Assembly (NCBI GenBank): GCA_002338655.1
Contig: DDIU01000022.1
Coordinates: 87,083 to 151,082, forward strand
Source: Flammeovirgaceae bacterium UBA1842
Lineage (GTDB): Bacteria; Bacteroidota; Bacteroidia; Cytophagales; Cyclobacteriaceae
Reading direction: 5' to 3'
Length of the DNA: 64,000 nucleotides
Below the pieces are notes generated by a model. It was not told where the DNA came from. It saw only the letters and a program-made list of their open reading frames with translations, and made no database searches. Position numbers and translations under genes: made by a program. Shown here piece by piece: positions 35,375 to 45,083 of this stretch; positions within the stretch are counted from its first letter, which is position 1; each line of letters begins with the position of its first letter.

Positions 35375-36190
35375 ATGGACAATACAGGAAAAGCAATATA
35401 TGATGTAGTGGTCTTGATTCCTCATTATAATAATCTCGATGGACTGATTAAAAGCCTAGGGAGTATTTATTATGAGGAAAGTATTATGATTCTAGTTGTG
35501 GATGATGGAAGTATCCTGACGGAGCGACCAGTGCTTCAGCAACTAACCAAGGTAACGGATTATCCGGTTGTACTTAGATTTTTGCAAAAAAATGAGGGGA
35601 TTGAAGCAGCGTTAAATTTGGGAATTTCAGAGATACTAAAAACCCAAAATGCAAAATATATAGCCAGATTGGATTGTGGAGATATTATGGTTCGAGATCG
35701 ATTGAAATTACAAGTGTCTTACCTAAACGAAAATAAAAATATATACTTATTAGGAAGTTGGGTGGATTTTATTCAACAAGGCAAACGATTGTTTTCTTTG
35801 AAGTTACCAAAAGATCACTCTACCATTAGGAAACAAATGATGTACAAGGTTTGCTTCATACATCCAGCAGTTACGTTTCGAGTATCAGGAATTGATAAGG
35901 TAGGGTATTACCCGACAGATTACCCAGCTGCCGAAGATTATGCTTTTTTTTACAGGTTTGTTGAAAGTTTTGAAACAGCCAACTTACAGAAGGTTTTAAC
36001 TATTGTAGAAAGTAATTTAGAGGGGATATCTTTAAGCCACAGGAGGTTACAGCTTAGAAGTAGGTTAAAAGTACTGCTTGACAATCCGAAAATAAGTATA
36101 TTATGGATTGTTGGAGTTATTAAAATTAAGCTCTTGCAAATTGTCCCTAATTCAATAATAATTTCGATTAAACAATTGATCTATAGATAA
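35375..36190 (+). CDS. Glycosyltransferase family 2
   Basis: The 271-residue protein has the GT-A fold typical of GT2: an N-terminal nucleotide-binding strand (VVLIPHYNNLDGLIKSL, ~11-27), VVDDGS (~43-48), and RLDCGDIM as the DxD-like metal site (~104-111). The acceptor region has GYYPTDYPAAEDYAF. It transfers a sugar from an NDP-donor during glycan assembly on the cytoplasmic side. Donor and acceptor are unknown. Its stop shares one base with the start of the GT4 gene. Confidence 0.85.
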   Translation: MDNTGKAIYDVVVLIPHYNNLDGLIKSLGSIYYEESIMILVVDDGSILTERPVLQQLTKVTDYPVVLRFLQKNEGIEAALNLGISEILKTQNAKYIARLDCGDIMVRDRLKLQVSYLNENKNIYLLGSWVDFIQQGKRLFSLKLPKDHSTIRKQMMYKVCFIHPAVTFRVSGIDKVGYYPTDYPAAEDYAFFYRFVESFETANLQKVLTIVESNLEGISLSHRRLQLRSRLKVLLDNPKISILWIVGVIKIKLLQIVPNSIIISIKQLIYR

Positions 36191-37257
36191 TGAGGATTCT
36201 TCATGTGGTTGAGCCATTTTCATCAGGTATTATCACTTTCATTATTCACCTGACTCGTGAACTCAATGGACATGAACATATAGTTGTTCATGGATCACGT
36301 ACAACTGAGGATGAAATTAATAGTGTTAAAAGGCGATTCGACCCTAACGTTAAGTTTGTTCTTTGGCGTAGTGCAGGCAGAAATATAAATCCATTTCAAG
36401 ATTTTAGAGCCTTATTTGAATTAATAAAAATATTGAGAAGAAAAAATTTTGATGTAGTTCATTTACATTCTGCAAAAGCTGGATTTTTAGGAAGATTGGC
36501 ATGTAAAATGCTAAAGATTAAACCAGTAATATACACTCCGAATGGGGCTCCATTTTTAAGACTGGATATCTCAGTTTTTAAGAGAAAAATCTTCGTTGGG
36601 TTAGAAAAATTGGGGAATGTATTAGGAGGTCAAGTTATCTGCTGTTCGAAATCAGAAAGCCTTGAGTACTTGAGAATTGGCATTGATTGTACTTATATTA
36701 ATAACGGAACAATCATTGACAAAAAAGAAAAAATTGTACATTCTAAAATAGTAGTTGGATCAGTTGGGATTGCCACATTTCAAAAGAATCCGATACAATT
36801 TAATGAGATTGCACGAGCCTTTGAGGATAATAACAACGTTGAATTTATTTGGGTGGGAGGAGGACACCTTGTTGGCCAACTCAACTCCTCCAATGTTAGA
36901 GTTACGGGATGGTTGGATACTAGTCAGACAGAAGAATGGTTAAAAAAAATCGATATTTATTTGTCATGTAGCCTTTGGGAGGGTCTTCCTTTTGCAGTAC
37001 TTGAAGCTATGAATACGCAGTGCTGTTTACTTCTTTCTAATTGTGTGGGTAATCGCGATTTAGTGAGGCAAGGTGATAATGGATATCTATTTGATAATTC
37101 AAATGAAGGAGTAAGTAGATTAACGGAATTAGTTAAAGATAGGGAGCAATTAGAGAATTTTGGAATTAATTCGTTCAATTATTGTAAGGAATGGTTCGAT
37201 ATTAAAAATACGGCAAAACAATATGAATCAATATATACTCAAGTTTCAAAAAATTAA
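36190..37257 (+). CDS. Glycosyltransferase family 4 (GT-B)
   Basis: The 355-residue protein starts MRILHVVEPFSSGI and has the GT-B two-Rossmann layout. The second domain shows GSVGIATFQKNP, the sugar-nucleotide site SLWEGLPFAVLEAMN (E-x7-E type) and NCVGNRDLVRQGDNGYLF. These are the GT4 retaining-transferase signatures. It is cotranscribed between a GT2 and the polymerase gene, which begins inside its 3' end. Confidence 0.88.
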   Translation: MRILHVVEPFSSGIITFIIHLTRELNGHEHIVVHGSRTTEDEINSVKRRFDPNVKFVLWRSAGRNINPFQDFRALFELIKILRRKNFDVVHLHSAKAGFLGRLACKMLKIKPVIYTPNGAPFLRLDISVFKRKIFVGLEKLGNVLGGQVICCSKSESLEYLRIGIDCTYINNGTIIDKKEKIVHSKIVVGSVGIATFQKNPIQFNEIARAFEDNNNVEFIWVGGGHLVGQLNSSNVRVTGWLDTSQTEEWLKKIDIYLSCSLWEGLPFAVLEAMNTQCCLLLSNCVGNRDLVRQGDNGYLFDNSNEGVSRLTELVKDREQLENFGINSFNYCKEWFDIKNTAKQYESIYTQVSKN

Positions 37258-38506
37258 AGCGGGATTAATAAACTCTAGTGAGATGCGCTTTAAAATAGCG
37301 TTAATCTGTGCTATTGTATTTTACGTGTTTGGTAAACATGCTATAGCCAATGTATTTGTTATTGCCATGGGATTGAACTGGCTTTTGACAAAGGGCATTT
37401 TAAGAAGAGTTAAGCTCTCTCTGGCAAAGACATCAACTTGGATGCTGCTAATGATTTTTTTGCTTACAGTATTTGGGACACTGTATTCGACAGACCTTAA
37501 AAGCGCTTGGAGGATAATTGAAATGAGATTGACTTTACTTCTGATCCCATTAATTTTTGTTTCGACAGATTATTCAAAAAAAACTAAAATACAAATACTA
37601 CTCACATTTCTTTACTCATGTATTGCAGCCTCTATTGTTGGGTTACTTTTCAGTTGCTATAATTACTACATTACCAATGATTCAGGGTATTTTTATAATG
37701 ATAATTTGGTGATGGCAATAAAAAATCAGGCTGTCTATTTTGCCTTATACCTAAACATATGTCTTATTATTATTTATTGGTATCTACAAGAATCAGGGTT
37801 TGAAAACAAGTCGATGTGGTTACTTGTAATGATTTACCTTGTGTTATTCATTTTTTTGCTTGCTAGTAGGGTATCCATATTAGTATCACTCATTATTATA
37901 GGCTTTGTTTTTTATAATTTGTATTTAAAAAGCAGAAAGGTTTCTAATGTAATAGGAATGATTATTTTACTTATTGGGTCAGTAATCCTATTAGGCATTA
38001 TTTTCCCCAAAACAACTAAACGTTTTAGAAGTGCTACTTCTAATTTTCATTATAAATTTGATAACCCAAATGACGTCAATCACTTTAATGGACAGCTATC
38101 TGAGCAAAACTGGAACGGACTTACCCTTCGTTTAGCGTTATGGCAATGTAGTTTAGAAATTATTGAGGAATACCCATTCTTAGGGGTGGGTACAGGTGAT
38201 TATGATAGCAAGTTTAGAGAAAAGATTGAGGAGAAGAACTTTCTATATGCCATGAAACAAGATTTTGGAGTGCACAATCAATATCTTAACATTGCCATAT
38301 CATTCGGACTTTTAGGATTAAGTATATTTCTTTTTTCTATAGGCCATCTAATTTTTAACGCCATAAGCAATAAGAATTACCTCTTTGTTGCTATTTTACT
38401 AGTTTTTTTGCTGGGCTTTGTTACCGAAAATGTGTTGAACAGATACATAGGAATACTATCCTTTGCAGTTTTAACATCTCTATCCTATTATAAGACAAAG
38501 GATTAA
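37223..38506 (+). CDS. O-antigen polymerase/ligase family membrane protein (Wzy/WaaL-like)
   Basis: The product has 427 residues and about ten to twelve membrane helices. A large periplasmic loop (~270-345) includes the EYPFLGVGTGDYDSKF segment, which resembles the Wzy_C/O-antigen ligase signature, and a following HNQYLNIAISFG segment. It should polymerise or ligate lipid-linked glycan in the periplasm. The ATG at 37223 gives a positively charged N-terminus ahead of the first helix. It overlaps the GT4 gene by 35 bp. A longer frame from 37160 lies entirely within that gene. Its end overlaps the convergent wzt by 4 bp. Confidence 0.82.
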   Translation: MNQYILKFQKIKAGLINSSEMRFKIALICAIVFYVFGKHAIANVFVIAMGLNWLLTKGILRRVKLSLAKTSTWMLLMIFLLTVFGTLYSTDLKSAWRIIEMRLTLLLIPLIFVSTDYSKKTKIQILLTFLYSCIAASIVGLLFSCYNYYITNDSGYFYNDNLVMAIKNQAVYFALYLNICLIIIYWYLQESGFENKSMWLLVMIYLVLFIFLLASRVSILVSLIIIGFVFYNLYLKSRKVSNVIGMIILLIGSVILLGIIFPKTTKRFRSATSNFHYKFDNPNDVNHFNGQLSEQNWNGLTLRLALWQCSLEIIEEYPFLGVGTGDYDSKFREKIEEKNFLYAMKQDFGVHNQYLNIAISFGLLGLSIFLFSIGHLIFNAISNKNYLFVAILLVFLLGFVTENVLNRYIGILSFAVLTSLSYYKTKD

Positions 38507-39240
38507 CTTTTATTGTCTTCCTTATATAATTTGATTGCTTCCTTAGCATCACCTAAAAAAGCTATCTTTCCTTTTTTTAAATAGATAGCTCTTTTACAAT
38601 ATTGCTCTATATTACTGAGACTATGGCTTACCATAATAATTGTCCGTCCATCAATCCAACTTTTCTCCATAACTTCTATAGCTTTTTTCTTGAATTTAGC
38701 ATCACCAACTGCGAATACCTCATCCAAAAACATGATATCTGCACCAGCGTTAATTGCTATAGCAAAAGACAATCGTTGAATCATACCAGAAGAAAAATAT
38801 TTGATTTTAGAATCAACGAATTCTTCTAATTCTGCGAATGCAATAATTTCATTGAATATATTATCTATTTCTTTAATTTTTAAGCCAAGTGCAGAGCCTG
38901 AAACATAGACATTCTCCCTGGCTGTTAGCTCATGACTCATCCCTACTCCCAAATTAAGCAACATAGAAGTGCCATTCTTAATAATCTGACCACCTTCGTC
39001 AGGAACAAATGCACCACTCATTAACTTAACCAAAGTAGATTTTCCGCTTCCATTTCGTCCGATGATACCAAAATTCTCACCTTTAGTAATTTCCAGGTTA
39101 ATATTATCAACCGCTTTAAATTCCTTAAAATTTTCGTTGCTGAATAAATTGAAGAGGCGGCCTTTTAAGGTGTCGACTTTTTTATCGCTGATCCTAAACG
39201 TTTTGCTAACGTTTTTTAGAATTAATGATTTTTGATTCAT
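38503..39240 (-). CDS. wzt: Polysaccharide ABC transporter ATP-binding subunit (Wzt/TagH-like)
   Basis: The 245-residue ATPase has Walker A GRNGSGKSTL (~62-71), signature YFSSGMIQRLSFA (~143-155) and Walker B IMFLDEVFAVGD (~166-177). This is the form used by O-antigen and teichoic-acid exporters. The protein ends soon after the nucleotide-binding domain, so it lacks the C-terminal carbohydrate-binding domain of substrate-specific Wzt proteins. It begins 1 nt after the permease gene. Together they move undecaprenyl-linked glycan to the periplasm. Confidence 0.9.
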   Translation of the reverse strand: MNQKSLILKNVSKTFRISDKKVDTLKGRLFNLFSNENFKEFKAVDNINLEITKGENFGIIGRNGSGKSTLVKLMSGAFVPDEGGQIIKNGTSMLLNLGVGMSHELTARENVYVSGSALGLKIKEIDNIFNEIIAFAELEEFVDSKIKYFSSGMIQRLSFAIAINAGADIMFLDEVFAVGDAKFKKKAIEVMEKSWIDGRTIIMVSHSLSNIEQYCKRAIYLKKGKIAFLGDAKEAIKLYKEDNKS

Positions 39241-39241
39241 T

Positions 39242-40039
39242 TTATAGCAGTTCGGAGGCCCTTGGAGATACTTTCTTTAATATTAATAGACCAATAAGTA
39301 AGATAATTAGTGCATAAACGATGTCAAAAGCAAGTAATTCCCAATTAGGATTTTGACCAAACATTAATATGTTTCGGGCGTTGTTTATAATACCAGCTAT
39401 CGGGTTTAAATAATCTAATGCTGGTAATTTTTTACTAAATAAATCTCCCCTATAGAGTATTGGTGATAGGAAAAAGCCAAATCCAACTATAATCCCCCAA
39501 ATCTGAAGGATGTCTTTAAATAAAAGATAAAGGTTTGAGAGTATCAATGAAACACCAAAACTTAAAATAAATAAGTTTATTAGAATAAAAATAAGGTAAA
39601 CATAATGATAAGTTGGCCAAATCCCAGAAAGTAAAGCCCCGGCTAGAAATATTAATAAATTAAAACCCAAACCAATAACCGAACTTATCAATGAAGATAT
39701 GTAGATTTCCAATTTATGCATGTTAGTGTACTCATATAAGTATTTTTTAGTTTTTAGTATTTTCACCATTCCGCTGGTGGTTTCAGTAAAAAACTGCCAC
39801 AAAAGCAAGCCAACAAAAAGATAGATGACATAATTCTCAACGCGTTGGCTCATTAAAATTTGAAATACAACATAGTACATTGCTATCTGTGAGATAGGCT
39901 TAATTAATGCCCACATTAACCCCAGCTTATTCCCATAATACCTAAGTTTAAATTCTATTTTGGCCATCATCCAGATTCTTTCAACTCTATTGTTTTCCTT
40001 GAACCAGGATGTATAAAATTTAGAGGTGCTTAGTGCCAT
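39242..40039 (-). CDS. wzm: Polysaccharide ABC transporter permease (Wzm/TagG-like)
   Basis: The 265-residue protein has six membrane helices and the ABC-2 type layout. The N-terminal RIWMMAKIEFKLRYYGNKLG amphipathic region precedes the first helix, and there is a conserved ...FLSPILYRGD segment (~190-200). It abuts the fused glycosyltransferase gene with no intergenic base and is followed by wzt, giving a standard exporter pair. Confidence 0.9.
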   Translation of the reverse strand: MALSTSKFYTSWFKENNRVERIWMMAKIEFKLRYYGNKLGLMWALIKPISQIAMYYVVFQILMSQRVENYVIYLFVGLLLWQFFTETTSGMVKILKTKKYLYEYTNMHKLEIYISSLISSVIGLGFNLLIFLAGALLSGIWPTYHYVYLIFILINLFILSFGVSLILSNLYLLFKDILQIWGIIVGFGFFLSPILYRGDLFSKKLPALDYLNPIAGIINNARNILMFGQNPNWELLAFDIVYALIILLIGLLILKKVSPRASELL

Positions 40040-42181
40040 TTACCTACTCATGTATTTAAGAATGATTTTCGCAATGTTACGCAAAAATTTATTCGTTTTC
40101 GCTCGTTCTACCCATTTCGAGTTTTTAAATGGCACGTTAATATCATGAAAAAACCCAAGGCGTTTTGAGGGATTGTCATAATTTATACTTGAGCCGTTGC
40201 TATTCATCAAATTGATAACTTCCTCGGCATATTCAGCATAAAATTCAGCATGTTTTCTAGTTAAAAGCCTATATAAATATTCTTTTGAGTATTTATTAAA
40301 TGACTGTGCTAATGAATTTTTTCGTATGCGATAATTCCAAAGACATTCTGGCAAAACCACTCCCACGCACCCATTTTTGACCATACTAATAACAGAATCG
40401 TAATCTTCCATACCATAAATAAATGTAGGATCATTAGTCCCAAAATTAAGGAAATCATCTTTTTTCATTATCAAAGCACTACTATTGATCATATTGTGGG
40501 CTAAGATATATGGGGGCTCTGGATTGAAGGCAGGCCAGATATAATTTTTCATTCCAAAATATTGGGCCCAACAGCCAACAAAGCTAATATTACTATATTT
40601 ATTAAGGATGTAAAGAGCTTTGGAATAATAATCTGGTTCAATAAAATCATCAGGATCTAAAAAAGCAAGATACTCTCCCTTTGCCATTTTGGCTCCTATA
40701 TTACGGGTATTACTTAGCCCTGTATTCTCTTTATTATGTATTGTTAAATGCTCTACTCTGCCGTCAAGTTCTAGAAGTTTATCTTGGCTCTTTTTATCTG
40801 TACTTCCATCATTAACAAGTATGATTTCATAATTTGTTAACTTGTTTTCTATAATCGAATTGATGGCCTCATCAACGTACTCTCCCATATTATAATATGG
40901 TATAATAACTGAGAGCTTACCCGTATCGATAGGAAGGGTATGACTCACTTTAGTTTTTGATCTAGGTCGTACGACAGGAAATATATGTTTTGTAGGACTT
41001 TTTAGTTTATTTAAAACATCCATCTTTTGTTTATAAACTACCTCATAACTGCATTTGGTGATTATGGCCTTCTGCGCCTCTTGTCCAATATTTATAATAT
41101 CTTGATTTTCAAGAGAAAGTATGGCATCTAGTTGATGAATAAAATCACCATTTTTATTGTGATCAAATAGGTATCCTGTTCTACCCCGTTCAATGAGTTC
41201 TTTATGTCCACCGTCTACAGAGGCCAAGACAATTTTGCCAAGGTTCATGGCTTCAACAACTGTGTAGGGTAAATTGTCAACTATACTGGGGACAACTACA
41301 ACATGTGCTTTAGCAAGCCTAGTGTTAATATCTTCTGGAGCTATGTGACCTTCAAATTTTAATAGCCCTTCCTTGATTCTATTAGAATATTTATATTTAA
41401 CATATTGTCCCATATCCATCATTAATGGATAAAAATAGTGATCGCCACCACCAATAACAGATAAACGGTACTTAGCTCCTTTTTTCCATTCTACTTCTAA
41501 ATACTCCAACAATTTTAAAGCACCTTTTTGTGCAGTTAGTTTCCCAAAAAAAACGATGTCACCTGTAGTGTGGCTTGTCGATGGTGTACTTTTTAGAGAT
41601 TCAAAGGGGTTATGTACAACCACTTGCCTTTGACTTGACACATTAATATTTAGTATATCTAATAAATACTGACTTGGTGAAATAACAAAGTCCGCAGTAG
41701 TAAGCACGGAACGTTCCATTTCGCCTGTCCAAAACGCTGGCAGTTTGTGTGTAGGCGCTTGATTGTAATCAAGATACAAAAATCCAGGGGCGTGTGCTGT
41801 TACAAAGAAGCTGGATTTTTCAAGGTACCCCTTTTCAAGCCATTTACGCTGTAATGAATAATAGGCTAAACCATTATACTCTTGAGCTTCAATAAAATCG
41901 GGATCGCCAAATTGTTCAGCAGTACTTTTTAAAACATTTGAAAGAGTAAAACTTAGTGCTGCCTCATATCCAAGAAAAGGAAGGTCTTCAACAGGATAAC
42001 TTAATATTTTGATATCAGTATCTTGCTGCGTAATCTCTAATTTTTTAATACAATTGCTCGGAACAAAAACAAAGACCTGATGACCTTTTTGAGCCATCAT
42101 ACGTGCCGTATGATAACAATATGTACTAATTCCACCACCACTTTGAGGAGGGTACTCGGTGGTTAACAACCAAAAGTTCAT
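40040..42181 (-). CDS. Bifunctional glycosyltransferase: GT4 fused to GT2
   Basis: The protein has 713 residues. Residues ~1-390 form a GT-B enzyme (TTEYPPQSGGGISTY at the N-terminus, FFGKLTAQKGALKLLEYL, and DNLPYTVVEAMNLG with the E-x7-E site). Residues ~420-640 form a GT-A GT2 domain (LSVIIPYYNMGEYVDEAI, LVNDGSTDKKS, FLDPDDFIEPDYYSKAL). Two transferases in one chain suggest two successive sugar additions. The C-terminal tail is basic (NKFLRNIAKIILKYMSR) and could bind membrane. It lies between the methyltransferase gene (13 nt upstream) and wzm. Confidence 0.88.
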   Translation of the reverse strand: MNFWLLTTEYPPQSGGGISTYCYHTARMMAQKGHQVFVFVPSNCIKKLEITQQDTDIKILSYPVEDLPFLGYEAALSFTLSNVLKSTAEQFGDPDFIEAQEYNGLAYYSLQRKWLEKGYLEKSSFFVTAHAPGFLYLDYNQAPTHKLPAFWTGEMERSVLTTADFVISPSQYLLDILNINVSSQRQVVVHNPFESLKSTPSTSHTTGDIVFFGKLTAQKGALKLLEYLEVEWKKGAKYRLSVIGGGDHYFYPLMMDMGQYVKYKYSNRIKEGLLKFEGHIAPEDINTRLAKAHVVVVPSIVDNLPYTVVEAMNLGKIVLASVDGGHKELIERGRTGYLFDHNKNGDFIHQLDAILSLENQDIINIGQEAQKAIITKCSYEVVYKQKMDVLNKLKSPTKHIFPVVRPRSKTKVSHTLPIDTGKLSVIIPYYNMGEYVDEAINSIIENKLTNYEIILVNDGSTDKKSQDKLLELDGRVEHLTIHNKENTGLSNTRNIGAKMAKGEYLAFLDPDDFIEPDYYSKALYILNKYSNISFVGCWAQYFGMKNYIWPAFNPEPPYILAHNMINSSALIMKKDDFLNFGTNDPTFIYGMEDYDSVISMVKNGCVGVVLPECLWNYRIRKNSLAQSFNKYSKEYLYRLLTRKHAEFYAEYAEEVINLMNSNGSSINYDNPSKRLGFFHDINVPFKNSKWVERAKTNKFLRNIAKIILKYMSR

Positions 42182-42194
42182 TTATAAAGGTATT

Positions 42195-42833
42195 TTAGTC
42201 TGCTATTTTACGCAGTACTACGTCACAAAACAAATTAGGATGAAAGGCGTAATAGATAAATTCCCAGTCGTTCTTCACACAAAACTCATTGGTGGCTTGC
42301 ACCACCCCATATTTTGATTTAGCAAGATGGTCATACATAATGTAATCATTCATTATAATGTATCCTTCAGGTTTTATTTTTAAAAGACTTTGATTGAGAT
42401 CTTTTTGCACTGAATAATAGTCGTGAGCTGCGTCTATATAAATAATGTCAAAATAGTTATCCGGGTAAGTTCCCATCATATCCCATGAGAGTCCCTTTTT
42501 TATCACTACTTGACCCTTGTTAATTTGTTCTACAAATCTATCCAAAATGAATTTTTCGTGGTGCCGCTTATTGAATCTATCCTTACCTGGAAAATCAGCG
42601 CAGTTGTAAAGGTCAAAAAGGTGCAATTCAATGGGTTTCAAATTAGTCAAAAACCAATCTGAAAGATCTCCCCCCAATACGCCTATTTCGGCAATTTTAC
42701 CACCTAATGGAAGGCACTTAAGGGCTTGGTATCTATCAATCTTAAATTGGCAGTTTTTTAAATGACGTGTTGAGAGATGCTGCATAAGTTTAAAAGTCCA
42801 AAAGTACTTAAAGACTTTTAGAATGCCCTTCAT
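42195..42833 (-). CDS. Class I SAM-dependent methyltransferase
   Basis: The 212-residue protein has motif I GGKIAEIGVLGGDLS (~44-58), a following LHLFDLYN strand and the acidic YIDAAHDYYSVQKDL segment (~132-146), as in the Methyltransf_24 type found in glycan clusters. It probably O-methylates a sugar or tailors the chain end. Its ATG overlaps the stop of the upstream GT2 gene (ATGA). Confidence 0.82.
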   Translation of the reverse strand: MKGILKVFKYFWTFKLMQHLSTRHLKNCQFKIDRYQALKCLPLGGKIAEIGVLGGDLSDWFLTNLKPIELHLFDLYNCADFPGKDRFNKRHHEKFILDRFVEQINKGQVVIKKGLSWDMMGTYPDNYFDIIYIDAAHDYYSVQKDLNQSLLKIKPEGYIIMNDYIMYDHLAKSKYGVVQATNEFCVKNDWEFIYYAFHPNLFCDVVLRKIAD

Positions 42834-43768
42834 TTTTCGGATTTAAGAAAGATGGAAGATATAATGTTTAAAATTTTACCTATTCTAATAAACCAACGTG
42901 GTTGATGACCATATGTTTTTTCGTACCATGTTTTTTCAGTTTCCAAGATATCTAACCTTTTTAATAAAAGCTCTCTTTCTTCATCACTACTCAGTGAAGT
43001 GACCTGTTTATAAAATGGAATATAGATTCGGCTTTGGTCCTGAATTAGGGCATACTTTCTTTGTGTTTCAAGATCAGATTCCAATGCATTCTGTACGTGC
43101 TTATTTAAAGCGGAAACGTAATTTTCACTTTGATGGGTGATATATTGATCGCTATCTTTAACATCGAATGGATTTTTGATGTCATTAAATCCTGCCCTAC
43201 ATGCTCGCATTGTATAGTCCACATGCCCAACTCCCCGAAAGCCAAAACTCTGAGTATCCATGTACCCAACTTTGTGGATTACAGCTGGAGTAAGCGTAAA
43301 AAAAGCTCCTTGAACATCTTTGGCTTCACAATAACTGATTAAATTGTCTTGTATAATAGGCTTCTTTAAGTTCTTAATTGGTCGCCATTTGGTATCAAAA
43401 TGACAAAGATGATCATAACCAGAATTTTTAATAGCGTTAATATAGTCAGATTCCCAACCTAACTGAATGAATTCAATATCATCATCGCATTTAAAGCAAT
43501 AATCGAAATCCATTTTTTCGAGTTCATTTACAATTGTATTGAACTGATGGTGGATACCTTGACGGTTATTTTTGATAAGATGAATAGGGATGCCTGATAT
43601 TTTCAAATTTTCAAGGAATTCAATAGTCCCATCGGTTGAACCATCATCCGCAATAATTATGGTAAAATGATCTTTATAACTTGAAAAGTTAGCGAAACTA
43701 TCGAGTAATAATTTTATTCTATTTTTGCGTTGGAATGTTGTTATTGCCAGAATATACTTATTATTCAT
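42830..43768 (-). CDS. Glycosyltransferase family 2 with C-terminal WY...W tag
   Basis: The 312-residue protein has a GT-A domain: NNKYILAITTFQRKNR, IIADDGSTDGTIEFL and CFKCDDDIEFI (DDD metal site). The last ~40 residues contain WYEKTYGHQPRWFIRIGKIL, which resembles the C-terminal tag of two other glycosyltransferases in this locus (48012-49865 and 52804-54993). The start at 43768 is chosen because the GT2 fold begins there. The frame extends 30 codons upstream with a hydrophobic stretch, but it would then overlap the divergent DUF2264 gene. Confidence 0.83.
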   Translation of the reverse strand: MNNKYILAITTFQRKNRIKLLLDSFANFSSYKDHFTIIIADDGSTDGTIEFLENLKISGIPIHLIKNNRQGIHHQFNTIVNELEKMDFDYCFKCDDDIEFIQLGWESDYINAIKNSGYDHLCHFDTKWRPIKNLKKPIIQDNLISYCEAKDVQGAFFTLTPAVIHKVGYMDTQSFGFRGVGHVDYTMRACRAGFNDIKNPFDVKDSDQYITHQSENYVSALNKHVQNALESDLETQRKYALIQDQSRIYIPFYKQVTSLSSDEERELLLKRLDILETEKTWYEKTYGHQPRWFIRIGKILNIISSIFLKSEK

Positions 43769-43839
43769 TAACTCGGGAATGTATACTTTAAGAACTAATT
43801 GCCATATTAGTACAAATATTTGATAAAGAATAGGAAAAT

Positions 43840-44973
43840 ATGAAATTGACACCTGCAACTAGGGAATTATGGCTCAAAACAATGCTTAAAATTGCAAGAC
43901 CCGTGTTCCATAATTTTGCAAATGATAATTTTAAAAATGTCTTTGAAGTTGACGCATTTCCAAAAAACAAAATTCCTATTAGATCAGATTATGCACACCT
44001 GGAAGCCTTAGGTAGATCTTTGGCAGGGATTGGGCCATGGCTAAATCTCGAGAATGATATAAACCAATCAGAATTGCAAATGCAATCAGAAATGAGGCAA
44101 CTTGTTATGCTTACATTGGACAATGCAACTAACAGCACAAAAAGTGATTTTTTAAATTTCAAAACAGGGAAACAACCACTTGTTGATGCTGCGTTCTTAG
44201 CGGTTGGATTATTAAGAGCGTGGGACAGTATTTGGCTTCAGTTACCAGATAAGGTAAAATCCAGAATTATAACTTGCCTTAAAGCTACACGCATAGTAAA
44301 GCCCAATTTTTCTAATTGGCTACTATTTAGTGGGGTTATTGAGGCATTCCTTGCTAAATCAGGCGAAAAGTATGATTTAATGCGAATTGATTACTGTTTA
44401 AATCAATTGGATCAGTGGTATTTAGGGGCTGGCACCTATTCAGATGGCCCGACATTTAAATATGACTATTACAATAGCTATGTGATTCATCCTTTCATAT
44501 TGGAAATTCTAGAAGCCATAAACTCTGTGACGAAGGAGTATATGTCATTTTATAATACTTCGATAGACAGATTAAAAGAATATTCAGAGTTTCAGGAAAA
44601 AATAATAAATCCAGATGGTAGCTATCCAATTTTGGGGAGGTCTATAACTTATAGATTTGGAGCTTTTCATGCTTTAGCGTTTGCCTCGCTTCACGATTTG
44701 CTGCCAGCAAATCTTTCAAATGGAGCTGTCAGAGGCGCACTTACAGCGGTTTTAACAAAAACATTACTAGCTGAAAATACTTTAAACACCAAAGGTTGGC
44801 TAACTATTGGGGTGAATGGGAAACAGCCTGAATTGGCGGAAAACTATCTTTCGTCTGGAAGCATGTATATATCTCTATGTGGGTTTCTTCCGTTAGGACT
44901 CTCGTCAAAATCTAGATTCTGGACTGATATTGACGAACCATGGTCTTCATATAAAGTTTGGGGGACAAATTAG
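43840..44973 (+). CDS. DUF2264 family protein
   Basis: The 377-residue protein matches the DUF2264 pattern as I know it: RSDYAHLEALGRSLAGIGPWL near the N-terminus, NWLLFSGVIEAFL (~160), YLGAGTYSDGPTFKYDYYNSY (~203-222) and IINPDGSYPILGRS (~262). Fold assignments place this family near alpha/alpha-toroid glycan-active enzymes, often next to polysaccharide-degrading genes. Here it sits among biosynthesis genes. It has no signal peptide, so it is presumably cytoplasmic. Activity unknown. Confidence 0.75.
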   Translation: MKLTPATRELWLKTMLKIARPVFHNFANDNFKNVFEVDAFPKNKIPIRSDYAHLEALGRSLAGIGPWLNLENDINQSELQMQSEMRQLVMLTLDNATNSTKSDFLNFKTGKQPLVDAAFLAVGLLRAWDSIWLQLPDKVKSRIITCLKATRIVKPNFSNWLLFSGVIEAFLAKSGEKYDLMRIDYCLNQLDQWYLGAGTYSDGPTFKYDYYNSYVIHPFILEILEAINSVTKEYMSFYNTSIDRLKEYSEFQEKIINPDGSYPILGRSITYRFGAFHALAFASLHDLLPANLSNGAVRGALTAVLTKTLLAENTLNTKGWLTIGVNGKQPELAENYLSSGSMYISLCGFLPLGLSSKSRFWTDIDEPWSSYKVWGTN

Positions 44974-45083
44974 GTGCATATATAAGTTGAATCATCTAAT
45001 TGTATAGAAGTATATAGAAATATGATGACATATGAATCGAATGTATTGTTTAAAATTGTAATAATGAAAATTTCTCTGCTTTT

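Noticed and set aside
43769..43858. N-terminal extension of the GT2 gene at 42830
   Set aside because: It would overlap the divergent DUF2264 gene and precede the normal GT2 start. The hydrophobic stretch is more likely non-coding.
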